Notes: a model not told the origin generated them from the letters alone. A DNA stretch of 64,000 nt from Eumeta japonica (GCA_005406025.1 BGZK01000850.1:124001-188000), one strand, 5' to 3'. Shown: positions 31,941 to 44,645, counted from the stretch's first letter. Translations and numbers: made by a program.

Positions 31941-34298
31941 GACACAGATACATCCTCTTTTAAGCATTTAGTTTTCATTTTATTGAAAACTATTGATTAT
32001 CTACAGTTTCTACAGGAACCTATTTTTCAGTTTTCGAGACAGCAATTCGTCCAAAAAAAAACCTCTGACATTGAAGGACTGAAAAGTAAACCCATGGCTT
32101 TTTTATTTTATTTCAATCAAGAACCAATTTCATATTTACAAGGAGGCTCTAACTATGGGATTGCATCGGACACATTTTCCTTATTGAAAGTTTTATTACA
32201 CTGACAGTTTCTGAAATGTTCCAAAAAATTGTAATTCATGGAGATGATATCCATTCTAGTTTGTTAGTTTTTAACAATCGCCTTTTTAATGATCTCGTGC
32301 ATTTATGCCATTCGAAGCATATATGCATTTATGCCATATCTGCCATTCGAAGATTCGAGACTATATCGGAAGAATAAGACAGGGGTTACAGACAAATCAG
32401 AACTAATGTCAATACTGGGCATATGATTTGCAAGCTTCGTAAGAAATAGGGGAAAAGAATCATAAATGGATCACAAATTCCATGTTTTATCACTTTCAGT
32501 CAGCATTTATAATTATTTCATTAATAAATATTACGTATTTGGTATTAGTTAATAACCGTTTTAACTACTAGCCGTTGCCTGCCAGCTTCGTTGGGTTTAA
32601 ATCAAAATTAAGCAATGATTTTTTTTTATGACCCAAATATGACCATAGTTTCGCTCATATACATACAAATTTCCTCCTCTCATACAACTACAAAGAAAGA
32701 AATGAATATGTCTACCAAATAAATAATAATTATATTTTATAGTTATTATACAGTGAATCGAAATGATATATACCCTAAAATTTGCGCATGCACATGTTCT
32801 TACTGTACAGTAATTTTTAACAAACTCGGTCAAATAATTGTTTTATACATATTCTAAACTCTACGACTCACGTCTGTTTGTCAGTCCGATTTTGTCCTTT
32901 TTACGTGAAAACAACACCACTTCTTTACATGTTTTTTTTTTAATTTAGCGGTGTGTTATCTGGCCACTTTATTCAACTAGTTTAATCTGGCCAGTATATT
33001 TTGATATATAAAGTAACATACGAAAGAAGCAGTGGCGATAATAGTGAAATAAGTCGGAAAAATGGCTTTATGGTAAATGGCTTACGCCAATAAACCATAA
33101 GGTGTGCTATATAAAATCAATGTACTCATAATTTTAGATTTTAAATCCACGAAAATGTATATCTATTTTCTAAAATTAAGCCACAACCAACATTTAAAAT
33201 AAATAACATTTGCTTTTAAAATAACACCCAGCTGTCCCCGGCGGGCGACCACCGGAAATGGCGAGCGAGCATAGGAACAGAACGACTCGCGCTCTATTTT
33301 ATAAACAAACCAAAACAATAATTCTGTAGTTCACGCAAACGAAACCGCGAGAATCGTTAGTAGTAGAACTGCTAGAAATGGGGTCAGTGAGTCATATAAC
33401 GAATATTTATCACACAATTTGACGAAAAAATTGTTTACGAACAACCTCCAGGTTTATACAGAAGTATATATAGATATATCATAAAATTAAACAAGTAACA
33501 AAATTACAACAATCTGCATTACCTTTCATAATTTCGTAATTATGTATTAGCGAAATCTATGCAGCGCTTGAAGAAGCTAGTCCACCTTGCGCCAATTATT
33601 TTTATTTATAAGCGACAGGCGACGAGACCGTTTGACATTTATGCACAATAAGAATTAATATATTACGAAGGAAAGACAGTCGACTAATAAAATTGTTAGC
33701 GAATTTCCATCGACGAACAAGCTACTTGGAACTTTCATAGACAATGAATTTCAAAGAAAGTCTGTAGAAAATAAGAAAGCTGATACTGCGCTTATACCGC
33801 TGCACTATCCGTATATAAAATCTTATTGTGCATCATGATCCAGTGCATATATATATATATAGACTGGTTGAAGGTGTAAAACTCAATTTTACTAGTAGAT
33901 ACATTACGAAATGGTGAAAATAGGTACAATGCTAATTTATTTTCACTTTATTGGTAGTTCTTATAAATAGGTATGAACTTACTTGCGTGGGTACAATATT
34001 TTTTTTTCTATTCATTTTGTTTATATATAAATAAAGAAAAAAAGAGTTACCGTCAAGTTTCTTGCTTGTTCGCCTTGAGGCTACATTCCGAAAGAATAGC
34101 AATGTGCAAAAATAAAAATTATGACGTATTTCTAGTTTTATATAATGACTATTAAATAAATATATTTTGAATTTGAATTTCAGTGCTAGTTGAAAATAGA
34201 AGTTGTTAATTATGACTATTTGAAACAATCTGTCAGACTAGACAAATATAAAAGCACCTAACCTTTTCGTATCCAACATTCACGAATCGAACGTCCCA
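31941..34298. other. Long non-coding stretch
   Basis: AT-rich, with a GC-richer block at 33230-33300 and a decayed tail motif (CTAGCCGTTGCCTGCCAGCT at about 32569-32588) that belongs to the array repeat family read from the minus strand. No exon is recognised. Confidence 0.4.
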
Positions 34299-34430
34299 AC
34301 GTAGGACAGCCTCCCACTTGGTGGACCAGCGACCTATAAATGCCACGGCCCACCGTTGGTTACAGGTGACTTAGGATCGTTTGTCTGTCTTGCTTTATGA
34401 GGCAGTCTTAGGTCCAGCAGTGGTAGTCCA
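34299..34430 (+). pseudogene. Non-LTR retrotransposon 3' end (decayed)
   Basis: The segment includes GGACAGCCTCCCACTTGGTG, GACCAGCGACCTATAAATGC and GTCCAGCAGTGG. These correspond to the end of a lepidopteran LINE reverse transcriptase protein, normally read as QPPTRWTDDL ... VQQW. Here TWWTSDL and VQQW remain recognisable in shifted frames. Only the last about 45 codons are left, with stops and shifts. Clade is not assigned. Confidence 0.5.
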
Positions 34431-35707
34431 ATGGTTAAAACTAACTATGATATGGTTCTAATTTGTTGTGATACGACCTCCTGTACGACATCTATGTAAT
34501 ACAATAACCAATTTGGTTTTGGCTGACCGTTCCGTTTGACCGCTTTTAGCACATTTGATGTAAGCCACACAGGCTTCCTTAAATCCACAAGTTATCTTTG
34601 TTGTTGTATAGTAAATATCCCTAAGGTTTATTTAATTTTTATAATATTAGTTCCCATATAAGGTTTGCAAACAATTTGAGATAAGTGATGATTGAAAGAT
34701 TGATTATCCAAAGCGTAGAACATAATTTAAAATGCGTTCTAATGGGGAACTTGCACGATTTTATTTCTCACTTCATAAGATGTAAAGTTTTATTGGCACG
34801 TGAATATTATTTATCTTACACAGAAATAATACGTACTTAATTTTAATTAATGAATCACACTTTTTCAGGATTTTGGATCAAATTTTTTCAATCGCCAAAG
34901 ACAAATTTTATGAAAAAACGTGTACAATCATTCATTTTTTGTATTGAAACGCTCTTCTGATAATAGCACGTTTCCTGAAAAATTTGCCTAAAAAACGGTT
35001 CTTCGAGAACATATATTTAAAGAAAAATGAATGAAAGTAGCTAGAAGATTTACTTTTATCAAAAGCTACCTTGCGATGCTTTAAGGATTATTTCGGCGTA
35101 AATAAGTTGTATGTATAATAATAATAAATAACTATCAACAAAATATGTATATTGATGAGAACTGCGCTTGCAAGCTTAATAAATTAAAAGTAGAAAATAA
35201 TTTCCTTAAAAAAATTCGTGAATATATTCCATACGTAAACGAATTCCCTCTTACGGCCTTACCTCCGTCATCACGACTCACGTGCGTTTTCCTTTCTTAT
35301 TGAAGATTTTTTTATGCTTAAAACACGATGTTAAAAATAGCATGAACTATTAAGCCTTTTTTCCCATTTTATAAATATTTTTCATTATCTGATTCAATGT
35401 TATATAGTAATTAATTATGGTCTTTGTTCACATTATTAGTAACAACAATTGACTTATAAAACGACGTTACGTTAAACTGATTGATGTTTAAAATTTCTTT
35501 CCAATATCTGACACACTGCTAATAATAAAATATTTTGTAAGAAAATTATAAAAATCAGAATAAATCTTTCACTCATACATATCTTTTCCACAAGTATGCT
35601 TTTTGATTTAATAATGTAATTTCTCATTACAATTTTGACCAAAGTTTTCCATTCTATAGATATGCTTTTTTGCCGCTTCTATTATATTATCAACACTCGC
35701 TGAGTTA
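34431..35707. other. AT-rich non-coding stretch
   Basis: No repeat, exon or element border is recognised. Confidence 0.45.
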
Positions 35708-35842
35708 GATGTTCGATATCTGTCAATCCTCTCGAATTAATATTCAATTTTTCGTATAGGGATTCATAGTGGAATAACAGATTCAAGGGTCAGTGGTGGA
35801 TTGCATGCTGCATGTTGATACACGTTACAGGCAAGCGTCTAC
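35708..35842 (+). repeat. Dispersed repeat family C, copy 2
   Basis: GATGTTCGATATCTGTCAAT, CTCTCGAATTAATATTCAAT, GAATAACAGATTCAAGGGTC, GCATGCTGCATGTTGATACA and ACAGGCAAGCGTCT align with the copies at 31693 and 53255. Confidence 0.65.
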
Positions 35843-36369
35843 AGACATGCTCATTTCATACAAAAGATCTCAACGCGTTTCTTAACATATCTAATCTTAA
35901 TACGACTACAACACGCACTGCTGCCGCAGGCACTAGAGCGTTTCATATCACGATAGGCGATATATACGCCTAATTATCCTACTAAATTGATTTCGTTACG
36001 TTCACGTTTGTCCTGTTGAACGTCAATTGGCACCACCATTATAGCTAAGTTTTACGTCAGAGCACAGTGTACAGTGTTTTATACACACATTTGTATAAAA
36101 CAGAAGCGTTCTGCTTTTTAATATTCACGTAGGTTCTACTTATAGGTTGTTACATGGTTGAGGCGTGCATTGTGCCGTCCATCTTCCATATTTTAGTCGT
36201 CTGTGGACTCGGGTTCCGGATATTTATACAGATGTTTCTAAGTAAGGGGTTGTGAAAACAAGACGATAAGCGATTTTGTTAGTTTTGTACACTCTATTTC
36301 AGCTTCGATATACTGGCATTTGGCATCCGTTTACGCGCTTAAGTGTACGAAAACTCAGTAGGCACAAAA

Positions 36370-36770
36370 AAAAACGCCATCAAAAACCAATTTAAACAAA
36401 TGTATAAACAGACTTCAAAAACAGCTAATTAGTTGTTTTAGGAGTCGACTCCAGCTAAAGCAAGACGAAAAAAATCTATAAACATGAATATGAAATATTA
36501 AATGGTAAGTTAAAAAAAGGAGATTTTTTTTCTAAGGAGACATAACTGTTTTAATTTATTTTCAGCTAGAACCGGCTCCAAAAACAATAAATTAATCGTA
36601 TTTAAAGTCTATTTAAACAGGTTTTTGAAGACGGTTTTTTTGGGGAAAAATTTATTTTATTTAAATTTTTTTAAATATCGAGCAATTAGAACTTTATAAT
36701 GCATTTAGCTGTTTGAATGTGGATTAAGCAATGGTTAATAAAATTGGCCAAGCATTTCCTTAACTTTTGT
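36370..36770 (+). repeat. Dispersed repeat family D, copy 1
   Basis: Shared blocks with 59755-60115 are CTTCAAAAACAGCTAATTAG, CTCCAGCTAAAGCAA, AAGGAGACA, ACTTTATAATGCATTTAGCT and ATGTGGATTAAGCAATGGTT, in the same order and strand. The unit is about 360-400 bases. Phrases like TTTTTGAAG.CGGTTT also link it to the GAAGTCAGTT LINE-like end near 60810. Class unassigned. Confidence 0.65.
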
Positions 36771-36894
36771 GTTTAAACATGTCTTTTTAATTTAAATAAA
36801 GCATGTAAAATCTGCTAATGCGATGTAGTTAAAAATAAAAATAAGAAATATTGCTACTTTTGTCTCATGTTTTTGCGCTCGTAAATATAAAGCT

Positions 36895-37112
36895 ATAGAG
36901 TACTTCCCGTTGACCCAGAATCATGAAATTCGAGTCTCACGGTACAAATAAAGGAAAAAAATCTAGCCGGTATCGATATCGAAAACGGGCAAAAATCGTC
37001 TAGTCTTTTGATGGACAAAATATCTACGTATATAAATAAGTCTGTAGGGAACCTTCAGAGTGCAAGTCATATTCGCACTTGTCGGTGGTTTTTGTACGTT
37101 ACGATCATCGAA
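36895..37112 (+). repeat. Decayed copy of the CACTTGGCCGG repeat family
   Basis: GTTGACCCAGAATCATGAAA, AGGGAACCTTCAGAGTGCAA and the end ATTCGCACTTGTCGGTGG match the expected order of the abundant lepidopteran repeat whose fuller copy is at 15620-15985. Confidence 0.5.
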
Positions 37113-37865
37113 TCCAAATACCCATGATTTTTTTTTTTGTAATATCTACGTTCTCCTGAACCCTGGGTACCTACTAAAGCGTTAATTTGTGATGTCACAG
37201 CAGAATTACGTGAAAGTCGGCACAACAGCAAGGTCCGGCATTTCACCTACACTTTCTACGTTAAGACGTTTCGTCTGTAGCATTTCTCTTAACACGAACA
37301 TTCCGAAGGTACGAGTGCCCCCGCCAACTGGCCGACATATTTTACTACTAGAAAATCAATCCCGGAATAGGTGTACAATATTTTTAAGGAAAACTTTCGA
37401 GAATTAAAATTACTTTTATAATCACAAATATTTGCTTTGATGATCATAAAGATTATACAAGCAGTCCATGTATGTCTTCTCGAAGTTTCCAAATTTTACT
37501 TCATAATTTTCGTATTGGATTTCGAAAAACCATGAAGACATTAAAAATTAAATAAATGATTATACGAAAACAACATGTAACTCTAAAGTAAATTTGGGAG
37601 AATTCGTTGCCAACTTATCAAATTTTATAACCTCGTATTTTTTGATTAGCGGGTTAAGGTTTTAGAAGCGATTTAGTATACCTAGATATATGTATATTAA
37701 TACAGTATTAATTGCCTTACAAATTTTTTTCATAAGTTTCTAGATTAAAAAAATAAAGTAAACAGTAAACACACATTGTTACAAGGTAAGGACCTTGATT
37801 TCTTTTTTATAAAATAAGTTATAAATTCGTCTTAGGATTAATAAAAATATTATATATATATATAT
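37113..37865. other. AT-rich non-coding stretch
   Basis: Nothing recognised. A TA run (37849-37864) leads into the palindrome at 37866. Confidence 0.45.
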
Positions 37866-37919
37866 AAACTAATATTAGAATATGTAAATATATATATTTA
37901 CATATTCTAATATTAGTTT
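37866..37919. repeat. Perfect 54-bp palindrome
   Basis: The left arm (37866-37892) and right arm (37893-37919) are exact inverse complements, 27 bases each with no spacer. The arm begins AAACTAATATTAGAATATGT. AT-rich perfect palindromes without a loop are unstable over time, so this one is likely recent or maintained. No target duplication is visible at its edges. Confidence 0.9.
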
Positions 37920-39108
37920 CTGTACTAAAAATGGACACATCAGTTTGTTTCGTGGATGTTATACACTTGAAATTTTATAATAATTAATTAATTATTATTT
38001 TCAACTGATATGTAACAATATTCTCCACGATTTTTTTAGAGAACTTCCAACAGAATTTGAAGTCAATGAGTTTTATTTTTTTAATCAAGTCGTACACATT
38101 CACTTTTAAGTTTTTTTCGCACTTAAAAAGTAATTGCATAGACATGAAAGTAGCTATCGAAAGCAACCATAAAGCTATTGCGAAAAAGAATGAATTGCAA
38201 AAAAATCTCAAGTGCGACAATGGAGTAGAAACTAGAACAGGCGCAGTGTGGTAACGCAACGCCAGCCCCACCGCCGCGCGCCGTCCGCCGCCCGCATGCG
38301 CGTGCGCCGCTCCCACGGACACTTTCGTTTGTTAGTGCTTTATCACTTTGTTATACACGTACAACAACAATCAACAACATGAAACGATTACGCTATTAAT
38401 AATAGTTTTCAAGTGACGATATACAAAGCGAAAATCTATCCTCGTAAAAATACCTCCATTTTCATAAGAACTTGCCAAGATTGTAGACTGAATGAAATCG
38501 ATTCGAGGCGAACGTGAAACTAACCGATTAATTCATTATTGTGAAAACATTGTTTGTCATAATACGAATTTCTTGTAACACTATATAGTAATAATAGAAG
38601 GCGTGAAGAAAGTTAGCATTATTTTTTTAATTTATAAGAAATTATTAATTATTTTACGCATACAAAACAGCAAGTATCATACATCAAATTGACGCAGGTA
38701 AACATTGACATTTTAATCTCCTATTACTAGTGGTGTCACTGAAGACGAGACAATAAGCGAAATTCAATATAGCGACAACCAGACATTTTGTGGAAAAGAA
38801 AAAATAAAAAACCACAAACTATGGCAAGTGGGATATTATTGGAATGGGTTTATGAAAACCATCTTTAGTTTTTTTTTTATCTTTTTTCGTTTTTCATGAC
38901 AAATAAGATCAATAAATATTTAAAGTTGGTTAAAACTATTCTCACATAAATAGTCAAAGCTTAAGTTGTGACAAAGTTCTTATATAATCGTATAATAGGG
39001 CTTATTAATGTGAAAAATAATTATTATAGTATAATTTGAATATAATTTTTGAAACTGAAGGACAAACCTAGAATTTTACTACTTGCAACGTTGATCTAGG
39101 GCTTGCAA
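37920..39108. other. Non-coding stretch with a small CpG patch
   Basis: The CpG patch at about 38240-38320 includes CCGCATGCGCGTGCGC, close to an NRF-1-type site. An open minus-strand frame across it starts without ATG and is not called. The rest is AT-rich. Confidence 0.35.
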
Positions 39109-39240
39109 ACGGGCCATTCAAGTATTACGTAAATACAAAGCCGGGAAGGGGGGGGGTCTTTGCTTTGCTTACATTTGATGACGTGGGGGACGGGGTGTGA
39201 ATGATTATTACGTCAGCAATATATATTTACTTTAAGTAAC
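39109..39240. mobile_element. Decayed MITE family B-like end
   Basis: GGGCCATTCAAGTATTACGT at 39111-39130 resembles the family B end GCCATCCATAAATTACGTCA. It is followed by G-rich runs (GGGAAGGGGGGGGG) and later GACGTGGGGGACGGGG and ATTACGTCAGC. The opposite terminal repeat is not preserved well enough to set a right border. Confidence 0.35.
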
Positions 39241-39448
39241 TGATTTTTCTGGAAAGTAATTCCCCTAATTACCTACTCGCCCGCACGCGGTGGTTTATGG
39301 TTAGTTTAGAGAGAACTGAAGTAGGGAGATTAGTACCGCGCGCGCTATTAACTTGTTTAATTTTATTCGATCTCATATTGATTCGGTTCATTGATTTGGA
39401 TGTCTTATTAGTTAATGGTTGTTTTGCAATGACGTATAAAAAAGAGAG

Positions 39449-40345
39449 AAGGTGCTCGCTCAAAAACGGCCGCGGTAAATGAGTGCCAAAACCGATCGTT
39501 TAGCACTCTTGTATTTAGCTTTCTCAGCCTTTCCGTCATGATGTAGAAATCTTCTGTTAAAAAATGCCTAAATAACACTTTAGAAGCTTTGAAAAAAAAA
39601 TGGTATTCCTTATTTCCGATAAGCAAAATTTAGTTTACTTGGAATAGGTACTTAATCGTGTATTATAACAAGAATTTGAGTCGTCTTTGTTAATGATAAA
39701 ATTATAATTCTTTGTGCAAACTTAAAATTACATCTAAAAGTACAAACGATTGTACAAAAAATAAATCTATTCCTAGGAAATTGATATGACACATATTTCG
39801 GTTTTTTTTAACAGATTACGTACAGTATATAATACATTATTATTCTACAAAAGATATCTTAATGTTTAATGAACCGTCACCTGCTTTGTGATACAAATTA
39901 TTAGAACCATTTGTATTACCATACTTTACACAACTTAGAAATTGTCAAGTCTTTTAACGTATCATTTAATCGACATAATAGTATTAAAATATTACGTTAA
40001 CTTTAATGTCATGTTATTACCACATTACGTTTTACTCTGCAGAAAAATATCTTATGATCATGTTCATCCATACAAAATAAATAATAATAAAGAATTAAAA
40101 CGATGTTTAGCCGCTCCACCGATGCATTGCTTTAAAACAGCAAAATGTAAAAATTATGTCTTATCGTGTTCAGGTAACAAGATGATCGTTTTTTGTATAA
40201 ATCATTTTTAAAAATTAATCTTCTTACGATCTTTCGATTGAAAAAGTCATATAATAAATAATGTTTCTTCCCTTGTTTTTCTGTGGTACCGTAGAATGGT
40301 ATCGTAAAATGTAAGACACAGATATTAATGTAGGTACAGTACGCT
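39449..40345 (+). repeat. Dispersed repeat family E, copy 1 (about 900 bp)
   Basis: Shared blocks with 54444-55250 include AAAACGGCCGCGGTAAATGA versus AAAACGGCTACAATAAATGA, CTTCTGTTAAAAAATGC versus GTTCTGTTAAAAAATGC, AGCAAAATTTAGTT, and AACTTAGAAATTGTCAAGTC versus ACTTTAGAAATTATCAAGTT. The right end TTCTGTGGTACCGTAGAATG..CGTAAAATGTAAGACA is matched at 57250-57335. No coding remnant was recognised; class unknown. Confidence 0.6.
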
Positions 40346-42600
40346 CGGAAGAACTTGACCGGGCTGAAGTTGAAGCGAGTGTGAGTTCGCGTCGGTACAT
40401 TAAACAAAAAAATTATTCTTAATTTTATTTAATAAAAAAACGCAAACGGAGGCGGCAGGGGGTGGCGGAAGCGCTTACCCTGTCCTCTCATACCGCAAAC
40501 TTTCTGCTGAGACCCTATTGTGGTTATTGCCACGCAACTTGCGGCGAAATTCAACCTGGTCAAGATGAATCGGGCGTACTGTAAACTGACAGAATACATA
40601 CTTCTACTAATACGTGACCATTTGTAACTTTGGCCGCATTTCGATATTAAAATAGAAAGCAAAATGTCCATTTTCCCTTTTGCATCTATGTTGTTTTATC
40701 ATTGATTCGTTTCCACACTGTTGAAATGGTTTCAAATTTTTTTTAAACAATTTAAATAAATAATGTTATTACGTTGAGAATACAACATTTATGTAACAAT
40801 TTGTTTAAAAAAATATTAAATCTGCTATAAATTCCTTTATAGTTTAAGAATTTTTTATTTCTAGACCTTATAACTGTTGCTCATGAAAAACAAAGAAATG
40901 TCAAAAAAATATACCAATGTTTACGTAAGCATAGCGGGGATGGGTAAAAGTTTAACTTATTTTGCGGACAAGGGGTAGGGCGGGATTTGTAATAATTGAA
41001 CGACCCCAAAGATAATCTTATCGACCGTTACCTAAACTATTACTTAATACACTGAGAGAAAAATAACCTAATTAAGAATAAATAAATAATAAAAAAATAT
41101 GTACAATATTAATAGATAATGACATATGGATAAAAGTATTACGATTATTACAATGAGACACGGTTATTGCTGGTGGCAAGAAAGCAATCTTGGGGTATTT
41201 TTCAAACAGAATTAAATTTTATGAATAAAAAAAATAAATAAACACCCGACTACGTAAAAGATGAATGAAGATGAACTGAAAAATTAGAAACAAAATAACG
41301 TAAAATATCATCCATTCAAATATGATAAATATTTGCAGTCATACACATACCTATAAGTATATATAACAAGTAAAGAAACACGTAATGATGCCACTTTTAC
41401 GCAGTTGGATTTTTATTATTTTAAATTTATTTCTTTATTTACCATTACTGTCATTGGTAATTCCATAAGTTACTTTATATAACAAAATAAGAGTATATAC
41501 TATAACCTAGCCAGATAACATAACTATGAATTTTAATAAAAACTTGTAAATCGGATGAACTGTTCTGGCGTGAAAGGGACAGATAGACAGAAAAACAGAA
41601 AGTCGCTGGGTGTGGAATAAAATTTAGAAATTATTGTTTACAATTCCGTTTCCACTTTCGATTTCGACATTGAAATAGACACCATTCTACTTTAATGCCC
41701 GTCCTAAAGGCGATCTGCATGCCACTCAGACATTGCAGCTTGCTATTTTTCTAGTATAAAAAGTATGCTATCACGTTTTCGATGAGAACATCTATATCGA
41801 TGAAAAATTTAATTATAAAAAATTCAACCGTTTCAGTGATTAGGCCGGACAAACAAACAGGCAGATACTTTATCGACTACATAGATTATCATTTGCGCAA
41901 CGACATGTTCTTACTGCATCTCAATTTCATCAAAATCGATTAAACCGTTGTTAAGTTATACACCGTTAATTCGAGAACATAGAGACAATGCGACAGGTAA
42001 AATTCTTGAAAATGGCAAGAATAGCTAATCCTGCCGATGCCCCGTGAAAAAACTAAGCACAAAGCACCCACGCAGCGCGCGGATTAACGGAGTTGGCATG
42101 CCAAATTTCATACCTGAATTCCATAGGCCTAATAACGCAGGTACCTGCGTCCAAAATCTACGAATTAATTGTATTCTTCATTTAGGCAGACATGCGTTTA
42201 GAATGACGTGACTTAACAGGAAGGTAGGTAGATATGACATAAATTAAAACAAATAAAAATTACCATTAGTTGTACAACTAAAAATTATTAATATTTTTAT
42301 ATATAATATGAGTACGTACTTCAAGCTTGCGCTTAACCCAAATTTCGGTTAGTAACCTAAAAATTTGCACTTTCATCAACAACACATTTTATTTCAATCC
42401 AGTCAGCTGGAGTTTACGTCACCGTAAACTCATCGATATAAATAGACAACCGAAATCGCTTCCGTGCAAATTTTTTAGCATACAGCCCGCAGTCGAGTTC
42501 GAGCTTCGTACTTTTGACGTTGCAATGTAATAGATAATTAAGTGTACAAGTATTACGTATTTCGTTACACACTAATGCTGTAACTGTTCATTGTATACAG
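40346..42600. other. Long non-coding stretch with LINE-like phrases
   Basis: The part at about 41510-42000 includes GACAGATAGACAGAAAAACA and CAATTTCATCAAAATCGATT, phrases typical of LINE 3' regions in Lepidoptera. A GC-richer piece lies near 40440-40500. No exons are recognised. Confidence 0.4.
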
Positions 42601-42605
42601 CGGAT

Positions 42606-43010
42606 TATAAAATTCGCGTCCAACTGCAAGTGTATAGTGCTAATTATGCATAGTATAGTGTATACCATAAACATAGTGCTCAGTTGTGAAATCAATGTGA
42701 TATTACCAAGCTCTCGGCATCCTGGCTCATCTTTTCGTCCGCATGGTTCGGCGGCGAGGGGCGCCGCGGCGGGTGCGGCGGGCGCGGCGACTCCCGCGTG
42801 CGGCGCCGCCGCTCAGCGCGCGCTCGGCGCCCTCGCGCCGCATTCCATCACTGCATCCGTGCACAACATATGATCGGCACCGGCCAGCGGCGCGCTCCCT
42901 GCGACGTCACTCGCTTTCTCGCCACCGCACAAGGTTATCCGCGCCGCCGCAACGACCCGCCGCCCGGCCCGGAACGAACGCTCAACGACACTTTCAGAAC
43001 TCACGGAAAG
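42606..43010 (+). promoter_or_regulatory. Candidate promoter and CpG-rich first exon
   Basis: TATAAAA at 42606-42612 precedes a long CpG-rich block (about 42725-43240), the largest in the window. An initiator TCAGTT lies at 42680-42685, but its downstream element position does not match fully. A donor-like AAAG|GTAAAC ends the proposed exon at 43010. Frames through the block are alanine- or arginine-rich in every reading, as composition predicts, so no coding frame is chosen. It is probably the 5' end of a plus-strand gene. Confidence 0.3.
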
Positions 43011-43581
43011 GTAAACGCGAATCTTCTCCGCTTCTCAAATCGACAGATTCACACGATAATACGACAGAAACGAAGCGATCGCGTGCACGAGTACGATCGA
43101 CAACGCGACCGACCGACGTAAGTAGCGACTTTCGCGCACGAACTGAGTGAACCGCGTCCGCTTCGTGGCACCACCACAGGTTGTGCGCCCGCGCCGCGCT
43201 GCCGCGTAACGGCACCGCCCCCGCCCGCACCTCGCAGCGGCTCGCCTCATAACGCGTGTCGTGAACCCACATAGTACGCTTTATATCCCTTGATAGATAT
43301 CCTACAAAATCTTAGAATAGATAATTTTGTATTAGAACGAAAGTATACGAATTGGACCTTACGTATTATATTATTATGTACACACCGATAAGGTAAACAT
43401 TTAATTAGCTTCCATATTATCCTCGTTATATATGTACCTATTCTATATTGAACAAAAAAAAATATTTGCGATAATTAAAAAAAAACTGAGTATGTGCATA
43501 AATAAGGAAACTAAACAGTGAGATAAGCTACACAATGTTGGAATTACACGCGGTTGAAACCAGCAATGACGTCGACGTCTA
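43011..43581. other. CpG-rich tail then AT-rich DNA
   Basis: The CpG-rich block continues to about 43240 and then gives way to AT-rich DNA. If the donor at 43011 is real, this is intron. No exon is recognised. Confidence 0.35.
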
Positions 43582-43753
43582 GTACAGTACAATGCATGAA
43601 ACCCTGCCGCTCTAAATTGCCTGCGAATGATGCAATTTGCAGGTTCAACGCTTCCCAACCTTTCCTTCTTCTACCCCGTGATCCTATTTTATACCATTGC
43701 GACGCTTTTGTAACTAACTTCACAGCGGCAGAGTTTCAAGTGTTATACTGTAC
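43582..43753. mobile_element. MITE family A, copy 2 (inverted relative to copy 3)
   Basis: It starts GTACAGTACAATGCATGAAA and ends with the inverted form ..GTTTCAAGTGTTATACTGTAC. The right half, read on the minus strand, aligns base by base with the left half of the copy at 57689: GAAACTCTGCCGCTGTGAAG, TTAGTTACAAAAGCGTCGCA, ATGGTATAAAAT. The element has no coding function, although the shared minus-sense text keeps similar chance peptides open in each copy. Confidence 0.7.
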
Positions 43754-44199
43754 TTACATACCTATATTTTTAATCAGTTACCATCTGCATGTAAATCAAA
43801 GTCATTTAAAAACTATAGTTATAGAGCGGCTATCGGTGATATTTCTATACAAGACTGATCTCGTACGTCAAACAATGTTGCCTAGTTACGCATGCGCTAC
43901 GTAAAACGACTTATATTACCTAGGTAACGAGTCATAGATCACAATTTGTCCGCTCTAATAAACGCTACAATTTCAATCTTTTTGATATAAATACTATTAC
44001 TAAAAAGTATATGATTAAGGAGCAATATTTTTAACCGATTGCGGCGAAGCCCAAAAGCAGGGTTTATATGTTTAACTTGTATGTACGTTCCAACGTTTTC
44101 TCATAGCTACTAAACTTACAAACCGATTCCGATAAATCGAAGCTCGATAAGTCATCGTTAGATTTGCCTTGGTGGCGCGAGTATCACTGGGTATATTAC
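43754..44199. other. Non-coding stretch
   Basis: The piece 44035-44180 (GCGGCGAAGCCCAAAAGCAG, ACAAACCGATTCCGATAAAT) reads like a LINE 3' region. The rest is featureless. Confidence 0.35.
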
Positions 44200-44645
44200 A
44201 ATTATAAAAAAAGGCCAAGAGCATGTCGAACCATGCTCATTATAGGGTTCCGAAGCCATTATTGCAAAGAAATGCATTACAGATGAAAAAATACGTTGTT
44301 ACACTTTTTCCATAGGGGACACGATTTCTGCACGTTTCGGAGTGATGATATCCGAAATTATTCACGTAATCAGAAAAATTGTTTAGAAAACTTAAAATGT
44401 TTTTAAAAGAACTGTCGAAATATGTACTACAAGTTGTTGTTACATATATGAAGTGCCCACCTAGAAATATTATTTTTTTATTGAAATACCAAACTCAGTA
44501 GCGGCACACAAGACACATACACTATAAATTTTATAAACATACTTCTTGTAGTTTTTGAATAAAATGTCTGTGACATACGAACGGACGGACGTGACAAAAC
44601 TATAAGCGTTCCATTTTTGCCATTTTGTCTCGTAACCCTAAAAAT
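44200..44645 (+). repeat. GGAACCCTA repeat family, plus-strand copy
   Basis: It begins GGCCAAGAGCATGTCGAACC then ATGCTCATTATAGGGTTCCG, and ends ACGGACGGACG..GTAACCCTAAAAATAG. Its interior CCGAAATTATTCACG, AACTGTCGAAATATGT and GAAGTGCCCACC match the copy at 46480-46830, and the start matches the inverted copy at 23690-24310. Confidence 0.65.

Noticed and set aside
31914..32204. 96-codon plus-strand frame near the TATA promoter
   Set aside because: It opens with GTG inside the predicted promoter. Only the internal ATG at 32092 could be used, giving 36 codons without recognisable features.
37984..38322. 112-codon minus-strand frame with a hydrophobic segment
   Set aside because: It opens with GTG, not ATG, and its N-terminal part is composition-driven over a CpG patch. 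No splice acceptor supports entry.
42743..43150. 135-codon arginine-rich plus-strand frame
   Set aside because: All frames are open in this CpG block and none is favoured. The frame runs through a likely splice donor at 43010.
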